This document shows positions 15,202-26,845 of a DNA stretch of 64,000 nucleotides, piece after piece; position 1 is the stretch's first letter, and each line of letters begins with the position of its first letter. The position numbers and the translations under genes are program-made. The stretch is taken from assembly GCA_965153355.1 (NCBI GenBank), contig OZ231127.1:81902001-81966000 (forward strand), written 5' to 3'. The notes below the pieces were generated by a model. That model worked only from the letters and a program-made list of their open reading frames with translations. It ran no database searches and was not told where the DNA came from. The stretch comes from Flaccisagitta enflata (lineage: Eukaryota > Chaetognatha > Sagittoidea > Aphragmophora).

Positions 15202-18200
15202 CTATCTACATTGATATGCACTGAAAATCATTTTCTGTACATATAGAGAAGCAATAATCACTAATAAGATTGATCGGAACAACACTAAGAAGTTGTTGTG
15301 ACACAAATTGGAGGTGGCACCCCCAAAATCAAAGACCCCCATACGGCGCTGCTTTGAAGAGTGGCAGATACCACCCAGGAAATTTGCATGTTGTCTGGCC
15401 CATTGTAAGGGGAGGCTGCAACAATGTTTTACTCTGGGCTTATTTCACAATAACTGAACATTTATACATGTAAAAGTCAATACCATTTAAGTTTTAACAT
15501 ACCATATCATTGTTACACTTGGAAAACATAATGGAAATCCGCCGTAAACGCTGATATAGAATCTGTTTGCGGGAAAATATATTTATGCATCTATAATCTA
15601 TTTGTAATCTATGTAATTATATGTAAGTATGGAAAGCGGTGCCAGACAGACAAGTCTGGATTATCATAACTTTCTCTTATCCGCAATTGAGAATGTTGAG
15701 CAAAGGTAATGATATCATTAATGCAATAAATCAGAGAGAGTTAGGATGACAATGCTTAGAACTAATGACATAACGTCACAGGAAATGACGTGTAGAAAGG
15801 GAAACAATAATCGTGATGTTCGTCGTGATGTTCGTCGTGAATATATCATGATCCCGCCTCTTACACATCAATTTTCCTCATTTCGTATTGGAAAAAATAA
15901 ATGGCAAAATGTAGGTCCCTTGACATCTACTATCATTTACCTACAAGCTAATCCTGATAATCATCTGGCTGTTTTGAACAGGTCGTTGCCGAAGTTGAAA
16001 CGGACAAAACGACGGTTCCTGTCCCTTCTCCCACGGCCGGTGTCATCCTCGAACTCCTCATCCCCGATGGAGAACGCGTTGAAGCCGGCTCCGACCTTTT
16101 CAAGCTACAGGTGACACAACATTTGGGGGCGTTTGTTTTTCAAGACCCCGCTTCATCGGTCCCATTGGGATTAGAGATTTTTTACCTTTTATCTCAGGTT
16201 CCCTTTTAAAAAGAAGTGAAATCACATTAAAAATTATCATTTGGGACCTTAAAATGTTGAGCTTTGATGGGGAACTTTTAAAAGCGGGTCTGTTTTTGCG
16301 GGGTTCCATTGTATTACTATTTTTTTTTTTCAATTTGAAAGTAAAAATCGCAAGTAAGTTTTTGTTTGGACACGGAATTTGTCGGGACACCGTGCCTAAA
16401 AAATCACTTCTACACCGTTGGTGACCCCCTGTTTGTAATTATACGTACGTAGTTGTTTTATGTATATTCGTATGTAATGTCTCTCTGCAGACTCCATTTC
16501 AGTTGGCAGTTTCATTTTTCCTCGCATTGATTATTTTGATTCAGGTCGGCGCTGGTGGCGCACCCGCGGCTCCCAAAGCGGCGGCACCAGAAGCTCCCGC
16601 CGCCCCTGCAGCTCCTGCTGCCGCGCCAGCGGCTCCTGCTCCGGCTGCCAAGGCGGAAATTCCAACCACACCACCTCCCGTGCCGCCGACGCCCACCAAA
16701 CCAATTTCTGGTCTAAATCTATGCTTCTTTTTACCTAACCTATATTCATTTTAAAAAGGATTTGTGTTTTGTTGCGTTTTTGCACCGCCGAGTGGTGGGA
16801 TAAGAGATGAGGTATAAAAATCACATCGTCGATGGTCTAATTTGGCCGCCTCCACTTAATGTGGAGTATTGCAACTCCCAGTTTTTGGTTGCAAACACGC
16901 GACTCTACAAGCCACTCTTTGACGGTCCAGTAGGTGGAACGGTCTGTCTCGACACTTGTTCTTTTTTTGTGTTTTCCAACCCTTGCCAACTAATGGGCAT
17001 TTTTGTCGTACTAATTCTCTTGGACTGAGAATTTTTTTTTTCGTTGTTTAAAGTGACTCCTCAGTCTGCGGTGACCCCGGTAAAGGCGGCGGATCCTGCG
17101 GTGATCGGCGGCTCCCGGGCCGAATCCCGTGTCAAGATGAATAGGATGAGACTTAGGATCGCATCGAGGCTCAAGGTAATATCATAACTATAGTGGCGGA
17201 GTCGTTACATAGCCATGGTTAAACCTCTCATTGTGTCTCCAAATTTGTTTTATAAAGTTTTTGTTTTATCAGGTTGTTGTTGTTTTATGAAGTTGTTTAA
17301 ACACTAGTTGTTGTCATGGTTTTATAAATTGTTGATTTTTCGACGCAGGACGCTCAAAACACATGCGCGATGTTGACCACATTCAACGAAATTGATATGA
17401 CTAATATCATCCAACTCCGGAATACATACAAGGACGTGTTCCAGAAAAAGCACGGCATCAAATTGGGGTAGGGTCTTACCCGTGGACAAACATTTTCTTT
17501 CAATGTTGAAAAAAAAAATCACATGTGGCACAATGCTCACAATCACAATCAAAAGTCAATCATAATAGATGTCTAGGGATTTAAAAACTTTATTTTCTCA
17601 GTTATTGCAAAAAAAAAAAAAATCAAAAGGAAGCAACATGATGATTCATTTTAGGCGGATTTGCGTCTCTCGGATCCGATATAGCGTGGTCTAGCTGTAG
17701 TTCCACTGGTCATAAATGCGGGTTACACGCGCTTTCCGAGATTGATACAAGTGACGCGCTTAACTCATCCAAACGGATCTGTCATCCTTTCATTTTCATC
17801 TCTCATTCATCCTTCAGCTTCATGTCGGCGTTCTTGAAGGCTTCGGCCTACGCGTTACAAGATCAGCCGGTGGTCAACGGCGTCATCGACGGCAACGAGA
17901 TCGTCTACCGCGACTTTATCGACATCAGCGTCGCAGTCGCGGCGCCAAAGGGACTCGTAGTCCCAGTTATTAGAAATGTGGAGAAAATGAACTATGTTGA
18001 CATTGAAAGGACTCTAGTCGAGCTCGGAGAAAAAGCCAAGAAAGGTTCGAGGGCGAAATGATTGTGTAAATCTTGTGTCCTTCACTAGTGGACAAGTTGT
18101 GATATTCGACGTCACATCTTCGACGGCGGTTGTACGCTACTGCGATAGATGTGAAGAATTGGGACGTCCCTGCTGCCGCGTCCATCGCGTTGCCTTCAAA

Positions 18201-20076
18201 CCATGGACATTGTCCTGGATACTGTGGTTTCAGGGACCCTAAGACGAGAAATTCTCTTACCTAGTCATATAGACAATTCAAAACAATTCCATGCCGTCCT
18301 CCTGCTCGCTCCCCACCCCCCCCCCCTTTTTGGGTAGCATTTCTCCTTCTCCGTCCACCCCCTTCGAAGCTCATATCCTATCCTTGAGGCTCAAATCCCA
18401 GCCTTGAGGCCCAAATCCTTGTCTTGAGGCCCCTATTCTGGTCTTAGGGCTCCAATCATAGTCTCGAGGATTAAATTCCAACTTTGAGGCTCAAATCCCA
18501 ACCTCAAGCTCAAATCCTTGCCTAGTAGCTCAAATCCTTGCCTAGTAGCTCAAATCCTTGCCTAGTAGCTCAAATCCTTGCCTAGTAGCTCAAATCCTTG
18601 CCTAGTAGCTCAAATCCTTGCCTAGTAGCTCAAATCCTTGCCTCGAGGCTCAAATCCTTGCCTCGAGGCTCAAATCCTTGCTTCGAGGCTCAAATCCTTG
18701 CTTCGAGGCTCAAATCCTTGCTTCGAGGCTCAAATCCCTGCCTCGAGGCTCAAATCCCTGCCTCGAGGCTCAAATCCCTGCCTCGAGGCTCAAATCCCAG
18801 CCTCGAGGCTCAAATCCCAGCCTCGAGGCTCAAATCCCAGCCTCGAGGCTCAAATCCCAGCCTCGAGGCTCAAATCCCAGCCTCGAGGCTCAAATCCCAG
18901 CCTCGAGGCTCAAATCCCAGCTTCGAGGCTCAAATCCCAGCCTCGAGGCTCAAATCCCAGCCTCGAGGCTCAAATCCCAGCCTCGAGGCTCAAATCCCAG
19001 CCTCGAGGCTCAAATCCCAGCCTCGAGGCTCAAATCCCAGCCTCGAGGCTCAAATCCCAGCCTCGAGGCTCAAATCCCAGCCTCGAGGCTCAAATCCCAG
19101 CCTCGAGGCTCAAATCCCAGCCTCGAGACCCAAATCCTAGTTTGCAGGCACACCTCCCAGCTTTAAGGCTCACATCCCAGCCTTGAGGCTCAAATCCCAG
19201 CATATTGGCTAAAATGAAAGCCTCAAGGCTGAAATCACAGCCTCGAGACTCAAATTCAAGCATAGAACTTACTGGGCATAGGTCATTGGCCCCTTTGGGG
19301 CCGCTGTCCCTCTCACCAGCACACATCAGCATATACTCACAAAGGGGCAACGGGTACCGCTGACCATCTTAACGCTTTTGCCACTCTTTTCCTTGATAGG
19401 GTTCATTGGTACATTTTTCGGCGGGGTTCATGAGTGAATTCCTTTTTTTTGCTGTTAGGTGAGCTAGCAATTGAGGATATGGACGGAGGCACGTTCACCG
19501 TTTCCAACGGCGGCGTTTTTGGCTCACTCATGGGCACCCCCATCATCAACCCTCCCCAATCCGCCATTTTGGGAATGCACGCCACCAACCCTAGGTAAGA
19601 TCATGAATTTTTTTTTTCCTTAGACGCGTATTCTTCGTTTCCGAAGACGCGTCTCCGTGGTCTGCCATGTCGGTCTGTCGCTCATGTACCTTAAATGTTT
19701 GATACACCGACTGACAAATACAGCTTTGTGGGTGGAATTTCCGCTTGATTTACATGCTCATTGGCTCAACGATGTTCACGGGAAGCGCTTAAGCCTTCAG
19801 CTTTTGCGGGCACATGATCCAACCCTATCGTGGTCACACAAATTTTTAAAAAATCACTGGAGGATTCCTCCATTCGACTTCCTTTGGCTTGGATCTCTCT
19901 CTTCCCCTCTCATTTGCAGGCCCGTGGCTGTCGGTGGCAAAGTGGAGATTCGTCCGATGATGTACGTGGCTTTGACTTACGATCATCGCCTCATCGACGG
20001 CAAGGAAGCCGTCACGTTCCTCAAGAAGATCAAGAGTGCCGTCGAAGACCCTAGAGTCATCTTCCTCGATCTTTAA
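14496..20076 (+). CDS. DLST: dihydrolipoyllysine-residue succinyltransferase, E2 of 2-oxoglutarate dehydrogenase
   Basis: Core E2 of the mitochondrial 2-oxoglutarate dehydrogenase complex; transfers the succinyl group from lipoamide to CoA in the TCA cycle. Nine exons: 14496-14644, 14784-14955, 15982-16110, 16545-16710, 17054-17175, 17349-17467, 17818-18044, 19459-19594, 19920-20076. All join in frame to 458 residues (human 453). Order: import sequence; lipoyl domain beginning [18 protein letters not shown], with the lipoyl lysine in ETDKTT (about Lys116); an Ala/Pro linker; no E3-binding domain, as usual for this E2; and the acyltransferase core with [14 protein letters not shown] and the active-site motif DHRLIDG (about 428-434). 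Donors after exons 4 and 7 (GTCTAA, GTTCGA) are weak but the frame demands them. An acceptor (GGCTTTAG, ending 14452) lies 43 nt before the ATG. Introns carry a 20-bp satellite (intron 7) and decayed repeats. Confidence 0.97.
15084..15198. repeat. GGCCGCC repeat and (AG)n in DLST intron 2
   Basis: Three GGGGCCGCC units at 15086-15112 are followed by an inverted GGCGGCCCC (15114-15122), which can form a GC hairpin, and then about 24 AG units at 15150-15198. Confidence 0.85.
16860..16975. repeat. decayed hairpin-type interspersed element in DLST intron 4
   Basis: GGTTGCAAACACGCGACTCT is followed by ACAAGCCACTCTTTGACGGT, resembling the start of the element seen intact at 54706 and 55453. No coding capacity. 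Confidence 0.5.
18370..19262. repeat. 20-bp satellite in DLST intron 7
   Basis: About 40 tandem copies of GCCTCGAGGCTCAAATCCCA. The core (18640-19130) is nearly perfect, with the edges decaying (GCCTAGTAGCTCAAATCCTT on the left). Each core unit contains the palindrome GCCTCGAGGC. Because 20 is not a multiple of 3, three frames stay open across the array; they are not genes. Confidence 0.97.
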
Positions 20077-20252
20077 CCATCCGCTCCTCGCTCGCCCTCC
20101 TTAGTCTCTCTCTCTCCCCGTCGCTCTCATCTCCTTTCTTACTCTTTCTCTCTCCCTTCCTTTCTTTTTGTTGAGAACCAATTGGATTTTTATAGACATT
20201 TGATGACCCGGTTGGAGACGAAATTTCCCGTTGGCTGCCCTCTACCATCGCC

Positions 20253-20258
20253 AATAAA
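20253..20258 (+). terminator. poly(A) signal of DLST
   Basis: AATAAA, 177 nt after the DLST stop codon, followed by a GT-rich stretch (ATATGTGTCAG), as expected for a cleavage region. Confidence 0.75.
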
Positions 20259-20279
20259 AAGAGATTTATATGTGTCAGA

Positions 20280-20990
20280 TGACAAGTTCATTCTTGAGAA
20301 AAATGTCAAATTATTTGACTAATGTATTGCGTTTGGCGTGAAAATTTTGGCGGTTCCCCGATTTAAGTGATGTTACTAACTATAGCTCTAACGTTAGAAT
20401 TTAAATATATAGGCTATGTTGTTTGAAAACTACCGCTCAAACGACGAAGGAAAAATTCTTATGTAGCTGAGGATCTCACGCCTTTAGCAAGAGCTGATAA
20501 GTGAGATCGGCGCTATTTGGGAGAACAGAGTTCTACGGCCTAGAACTTTCTCCCCTCGCATTTGATGCCAATTTCCCTCTAAACCCACCGAGGAGTCAAT
20601 TGATCTCTTGAGGAATCTTTGAATTATTGGAGTTGACCATCAAAACCGTTATTTATAATGCTTTTATAAGTGAATCATCGTCATCACGCAACATATTAAT
20701 CGTCAAGTTTAAATGCATATAAAGATTTACTCTCAGTCGTCGCCGCTTTGGCACATGCTTGATCCATATCAACCCTCAGCAACAGGCTAAAGTGGTCCTC
20801 TTCCAGATTGGAATGTTCCAACCCACTAGCTGACTTTCTTAGTCTTTTCAGAATTGACGTTATTTATACTGCTGTTGGACACTTGGTGAAAAAAAAACTT
20901 TGGAATAATTGCGTATTAGATCAGATAAAGTTTTTTATTAACCACAAACAGTATTTGCGTTTGAGTCAATTTGTAAGCGACGCTTGAGGT
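20280..20990. other. intergenic, nothing recognised
   Basis: Ordinary AT-rich sequence downstream of DLST without open frames, tandem repeats or inverted repeats that I can see. Confidence 0.6.
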
Positions 20991-21024
20991 GGTTTGCAGG
21001 TAAGTCCATTGATAGATAGTTAGG

Positions 21025-22245
21025 CAAAAAAAATCAAAGGGTTTAGATATGGGGAAGGAAATCAAAGGGGGGAAAAGAGAGAAAAAAGGAAGTTTGGAAA
21101 AAATATAAATATTGACAGTGCCAAATCATAAAACACAATCTAACACCATTTAAACTTTAATTACATTATTATATTGCCATATGGGGAAGAAAAACATACA
21201 CAAAAACGCAACGCAACGCGTCGGAGGGAAGAAGAAATCAAAAGCGACTCAGTAATTTACACCCCTGTATAGAGGCAACCGCCTTAGTGCGGCAGATGCG
21301 GCCGGCCAAGGGGGAGGGCGGTGTGGGTGGTAAGAGTGAAAAGGAGAATGGATGGAGGAAAAAGAAACAAGTGACGCAGGGTCACAATATAGCTGCGGAC
21401 GGCCGGGCAGGGGCATCCAACCCCATCCACACCATACCCATCCCAACACTCTCACAGACACAAAGATTATCAAAAATGCTCGTTTTCCCACTTTTCAACT
21501 CGATGACTATGGACCGATGGAGGGACCAACGGACCAATGGACGGACAATGCCGCAACCTAAAAAGATTTTCGCCACTGTGTAAATTTGTCAAAATCTGCG
21601 ACGTCACTTTCGCGGATTTTTCTATCCTCATTTGCATATTGCAGTGTTCAATTTCATGGTGGCCGTTAAACATTCTTCATCAAGATAAGTTTCATTCTTA
21701 GCGTCAAACAGTTTTTATTGACCCACAGAAGCCTTAGTATGAATAATTCAATTCTAGAATCCTTTAACTCACACAAATCACCGCGTTCTGTTTGAAAAGA
21801 TAATTATTAATGTGGTAGACCGAAATGATCTGGAACAAGGATTGCTGACGGCCTCACTACTAGACCTTTATTTTGATCGAAGAAACCTTGACGATACGAC
21901 TTCCTTCAGACCTGACCTTTACTCAGCCGCTCAAAGTTAAACGCGGTTGTCAGTTTGACGATTAGAAAAAAAAAGTTTTAACCACTTCTTCCCAAGTGCA
22001 CTGTCAACTGTAGACAGACATGGTGGGTGGGAATCGAAGGGTCTACCTACGTTCTATAGCATACATGCATATTATGAAAAGTGTGGCAGCTAATGCAGTA
22101 TTTTTCACGCTACGCAGACTCGGCATCTCCAACTTAGGCCTTAGGTAACGAAACTTTTTGAAGAAATCATAATCTTGGAAACAAAAAAATATTTCGCCCG
22201 TTATGGCCAGCGGCCCCAAGGGGCCGATGTCCTGTAGAGTATACA
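21025..22245 (+). repeat. long interspersed repeat, copy 1
   Basis: Starts with an A run and ATCAAAGGGTTTAGATATGG and ends near GGCCAGCGGCCCCAAGGGGC and the GAGTATA at 22239. The same sequence in the same order recurs at 45665-48440, where it is interrupted by three insertions, and its first ~280 bp recur at 40666-40950. It includes the GGACCAACGGACC-type tract and a hairpin-like CGCAACCTAAAAAG (about 21550). I see no protein-coding frame, so it is probably a non-autonomous element or a composite of several. Confidence 0.8.
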
Positions 22246-22249
22246 CTGT

Positions 22250-23065
22250 AGGAAAACCTGTTCGCGAAAGGCAACGATTCGGTTATTTTCCTAGCGAAAG
22301 GCAAAACAAAGCGAAAATAAGCGAAACGAGACGATAATAAGGGAAAAAAATGGAAAAATTTCGTCATTTTTGGCGAAAGACCGAAAAAGTAATTGTCTTA
22401 GGCTCCCCTTAGCGATATGTGAATAAAAACGGTCTTTCGCAAAAAAATTGGGGTGACCGAGTCGTCACGTACGGATCTGTCGCTGCTGCTGCTACTGATG
22501 CTGATGTTGGCGCTGTTTTTATCGAAAGGGACCTTTTTTAAAGAAATATTACCGGGTTCGCTGGAGCGTATAGTGACGTCACCTCGGATCTGCAGCGGCT
22601 GCTGATGCGGGCGCTTCCTATTAGCGAAAGGGACATTCTTGCCCCGTTTTTGATTTGGCTCGCTGCAGTGTTCGCTTGCGTCACTTCGGATCCGCAGCGG
22701 CTGCCGATGCGCATGCTGCGTTTTAGCAAATGGACCCTTTTCGTTCCAGATTGTGTAACCAGAGATCATGCGCGCCTTGTTCATTTGTTCAAATCATGTA
22801 TGATCTTTCGCTAGGAACTGTTTTAAAACAACTCCGCTAGTTCGCTATACTATCGAAGGCGTGTCTCCGTCAAAGCCGTACGGCTGGTTATTTTTCAGGG
22901 ACTAAATAGTATTTCGCTTTTTTTTTACGCAATAATCGTCGGCGTCTCTTGCGTCTGTCCGTGTCGACCGATCGGTTTGTTCTTTTGCATTGTTTAAACG
23001 TATATACGTATGCGAAAACGGCGAAGATATTGTGTAATTAGCGAACGCGCGTATATTTTATCGTC
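22250..23065. repeat. GCGAAA-rich stretch with three diverged ~95-bp repeats
   Basis: The motif (A/G)GCGAAA(G) or its complement TTTCGC occurs more than ten times. At 22450-22750 there are three diverged repeats containing GATCTGCAGCGGCTGCTGAT-like and GCGAAAGGGAC blocks (about 22475, 22580, 22690). A minus-strand open frame crosses them but shows no family resemblance. Confidence 0.5.
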
Positions 23066-23566
23066 GCCGGCCTGCGTAGTCTATCGTGGGCGGGGCTTCG
23101 GTCCTAGCCATTACCGCTGATCCCTTCGTCATAATTTTCGGCGTTTCTTGTGTCCGGCCAAGTCGGTCCGTGTCCGTGTCGGTCGTTAATTCTTCCCAAT
23201 CGTTCTGACGGGACTTTAGCGAATCCTTGTAAATCGCCAAAAAGGGGGTTAAAGGTGGAAAAAGGCGTATCGCGACGTCGACGATCAAGAAATGAAAAAA
23301 ATGATCGAATATTTAATCGAATTTAAATTATTAATCTCCAGATTCGCAAAAAATTAACTCTCTTTTAAAAACGACTAGCGTCTTGAATTACTGAAAAAAC
23401 TTAAATCTTTGAAAAATAAAAAATCATCAAATCATCCCTCGCGTTCACGAAAGGAATCGCGTCATCGAGCGGGCCAACATATCCAACGCCCTTACTCCAA
23501 GGTGAGAAAAATTCTATGTCAATCCGCTTATAATACACGCTCTTTTTATAAGAACACTGGGCAAAG

Positions 23567-24007
23567 GTGTAGGAGACGGCCGCACTTATGTAAACGTATG
23601 TTTCGGCATTTTTTCGATGCCACTGTCAATGAACTTAGGGTGACATCCCTACCCCTAAACCCAGCCCTACCCCAAAATCCAACCCTACCCCAAAACCCAG
23701 CCCTACCCCTAAACCCAACCCTGCCCATAAACCCAACCCTACCCCTAAACCCAACCCTACCCCTAAACCCAACCCTACCCCTAAACCCAACCCTACCCCT
23801 AAACCCGACCCTACCCCTAAACCCGACCCTACCCCTAAACCCGACCCTACCCCTAAACCCCACCCTACCCCTAAACCCGACCCCACCCCAAAACCCGACC
23901 CTACCCCTAAACCTAAACTCCAACCTATCCAAATGTTCAACCCTGTTGAATTTGGTGACAAAACAAAGGTTGGAATGGTATAAACTAAGTGCGGCCGTCT
24001 CCTACAC
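23567..24007 (-). mobile_element. inverted-repeat element T1 carrying a telomere-like minisatellite (C-rich strand)
   Basis: Left end GTGTAGGAGACGGCCGCAC (23567); the inverted copy GTGCGGCCGTCTCCTACAC ends at 24007. The core 23645-23925 is a tandem array of CCCTACCCCTAAACCCAA. Subterminal sequences match element T2 in inverted orientation (for example TTCAACAGGGTTGAA, reversed here). No coding capacity. Confidence 0.85.
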
Positions 24008-24431
24008 GTAGACCGAACACCGTTTTTAAGAACATCAGCCTCTGATTTGGCCAAAAAATAAGAACATCTTAAGAACATGCTGAGCCTCAGATTTGAAAAT
24101 AAGAATAATATTGTTTTTAAAAATTAGTAGAATTAAATGAAAAAATCTGAAATGATTGTTATTCTGATAATGATTTGAAAATGATAATTCATTATTAATT
24201 AAATATTTATTTTATACATCTTTTTATGTCATAAAATCTTTTTTTTATACAATTGCTGAAATTATATCATTGAAATAATACAATGATATAATTATAAAGA
24301 AAATATCTTATTAAAAAATAAGAACCTGTTAAGGAACGACGCTTGAGCCTTAAGACAGGGCTCAAAATAAGAACGCTGATGCTCACTTTAAAAATCCATG
24401 TTCTTATAAAATGAAAAGCGTGTATATAAAT

Positions 24432-25489
24432 CAGGGGGAGGAATGTTAAAAAAATTTTAACATATTTTAACATATTTTACCACTTTTTTACCCATTTTAA
24501 CACATTTTAACACGCTAAAAATAACAGGTACACTTTTTTAATGTGTAAAATAAAAGGTCTACGGGTAGGAGACGTCCGCACTAAGTTTTTACCTTTCCAA
24601 CGTTTGTTCAATCAACAATTTCAACAGGGTTGAAAAATCGGATGGGATGAGAGTAGGGTTGGATTTAGGGGTAGGGTTGAGTTTAGGGGAAGGTATGGGT
24701 TTACGGGTTATTTTTGGGTTTAGGGTTAGGTTTGGGTTTAGGGTAGGGTTTGGGTTTAAGGGTTGGGTTTGGGTTTAAGGGTAGGGTGTATGGGCCAGGT
24801 TTGAGATAAGGGCCAGGTTTGAGATAAGGGGTAGGGTTGAGTTTAGGGGTAGGGTTGGGTGAAGGGGTAGGGATGTCATTAAAAAATCATTGTAAGCGTG
24901 GTATCACATGAAAAAATGTGAAAACGTACGTCTATATAAGTGCGGCCGTCTCCTACACCTAAAGGCTAATTAGCCTGTCCAAACCATGTTTAATTAAAGT
25001 CACACAGGAAAAAATCACCTGGTCGGAAAAATATCATACAAGTGTTAAAATTATGTCAAAATGATGTTAGAGCCGTGTTAAAACTGTCTTAAAACTATGG
25101 TAAAAATTGTGTTAAAATTAAGTAAAAATTTTTTTAAAATCACGTAAAAAATGCGTAAAAATTGTATTTACACTGATTTAACCCAGATTTAATAAAGTTT
25201 TAACATGATTCTAACTCAATTTTGAAAAAAATCTTCAGAGGGGTTTAACAAGATTTAACAAGTGGGGCCTTTTTAAATTTATCATTATTTTTTACCCTGA
25301 TTTTAACAGAAAGTTAGCGTAACTTAGAAGATTTTCCAAGGATTGTAACATCCATGAAGGTGTTAAATCCATTTTAACGCAGCTCTTTAAAAATATCAGG
25401 TACAAATATGTTCAAATATGTAAAAAGTTTTTTAAAGGGGTAAAAATTTTTTTAAATACGTTTAAATTTTTTTAACATTCCTCCCCCTG
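24432..25489. mobile_element. inverted-repeat element CAGGGGGAGG, interrupted by T2
   Basis: Left end CAGGGGGAGGAATGTTAAAA (24432); inverted copy TTTTTAACATTCCTCCCCCTG ends at 25489. Removing the nested T2 leaves about 660 bp, very rich in TTTTAACA and TTAAAA words. A non-autonomous DNA transposon; the flanking target duplication is not clear. Confidence 0.75.
24563..24958 (+). mobile_element. inverted-repeat element T2 carrying a telomere-like minisatellite (G-rich strand)
   Basis: Ends GGGTAGGAGACGTCCGCAC (24563) and GTGCGGCCGTCTCCTACAC (to 24958). The core 24650-24870 is made of GGGTTTAGGGGTAGGGTT variants. It is nested inside the CAGGGGGAGG element. Both subterminal regions match T1 in opposite orientation. 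Confidence 0.85.
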
Positions 25490-25538
25490 ATAATAATACG
25501 CTTATATTAAGCGGCGTATTTCAATCTCAGCGGTGTAC

Positions 25539-25938
25539 GTGTAGGAGATAACTGGACTAAAGCGATGTCTTTTTTTTGGTTTTTTTTCACTCTCGCTTCT
25601 GCTTCTTACGTCGAGTTATTGATTTCTTGTTGATTTATGTTGATTTATCGATGATTCTTTGATTTCTTGTTGATTTTGGGACTAGGGTGGGTTTAGGGGT
25701 AGGGGTGGGTTTAGGGGTAGGGGTTGGGTTTACGGGTAGGGGTGGGTTTAGCGGTAGGGGTGGGTTAGGGGTAGGGGTTGGTTTAGGGGTGGTGTTAGGG
25801 GTAGGGGTGGTGTTAGGGGTAGGCGTGGGTTTAGGGGTAGGGGCGGGTTTAGGGTTAGGGGTACGGTTAGGGGTTGGGGTGGGTTTTGGTTTTAGGGGTA
25901 GGGGTGGGTTTTTAAAAAAGTCCGGTCGTCTCCTTCAC
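25539..25938 (+). mobile_element. inverted-repeat element T3 carrying a telomere-like minisatellite (G-rich strand)
   Basis: Ends GTGTAGGAGATAACTGGAC (25539) and TCCGGTCGTCTCCTTCAC (to 25938), a diverged version of the T1/T2 termini. The core 25683-25910 is GGGTTTAGGGGTAGGGGT-like. Subterminal sequences differ from T1/T2 (TTGATTTCTTGTTGATTTATG). Confidence 0.75.
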
Positions 25939-26262
25939 GTAAGCCATAACCGCTATATATTTAAAAACGAAAGTTCGGTCTTGGAGTGCTCCAACGTAGG
26001 AGAGTTATCGCACTTATTTTTTATTTTTTTTTTGGACGGTGAATCACTAGAAATCGGTAACGGGTTAGCCGTTTGGGTTAGGGAAAAGGTCAGTGATTGG
26101 CTTTGGGTTTCTAGCGAATGTTACCATTTTTCTCGAATTATAAACAGTTAGCAAATGGTTTGCTTTTTCACTTGTTCAAGGCAGACATATATAAAAGAAT
26201 GTAAACATACTTTAACTATGCAAATTGTTTAATGCAATGCTACGCGGCAGGCACTTTTTTTT

Positions 26263-26670
<408 letters not shown>

Positions 26671-26845
26671 GTTTCTTCTTGACCTCTATTGCTAACCGTT
26701 TTTCCTCTGGTTTTATAAGCTGTTTGTGTGCTGTCTTCTCTAAAAGGAAAAACCCCTTCTTTTGTATCCCCCCAAATATTTCCTATTATATATATGCTGT
26801 TTAGAACATTTCTTTCTCTTTTCTTTCCCTTTAGGAGGACAATTT

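Noticed and set aside
18598-19186. Three overlapping ~180-codon frames encoding a repeated peptide
   Set aside because: The 20-bp satellite is not a multiple of three, so three shifted frames give the same cyclic peptide; it lies inside a DLST intron.
18370-19262. CRISPR-like array
   Set aside because: Direct tandem 20-bp units without spacers, in an intron of a eukaryotic gene.
22398-22784. Minus-strand 128-codon frame
   Set aside because: Crosses three diverged DNA repeats, shows no family resemblance, and parallel frames exist on the other strand.
23640-23930. A true chromosome end suggested by CCCTAAACCC-like repeats
   Set aside because: The array is bounded by transposon-like inverted repeats, occurs three times in both orientations, and is flanked by ordinary sequence on both sides.
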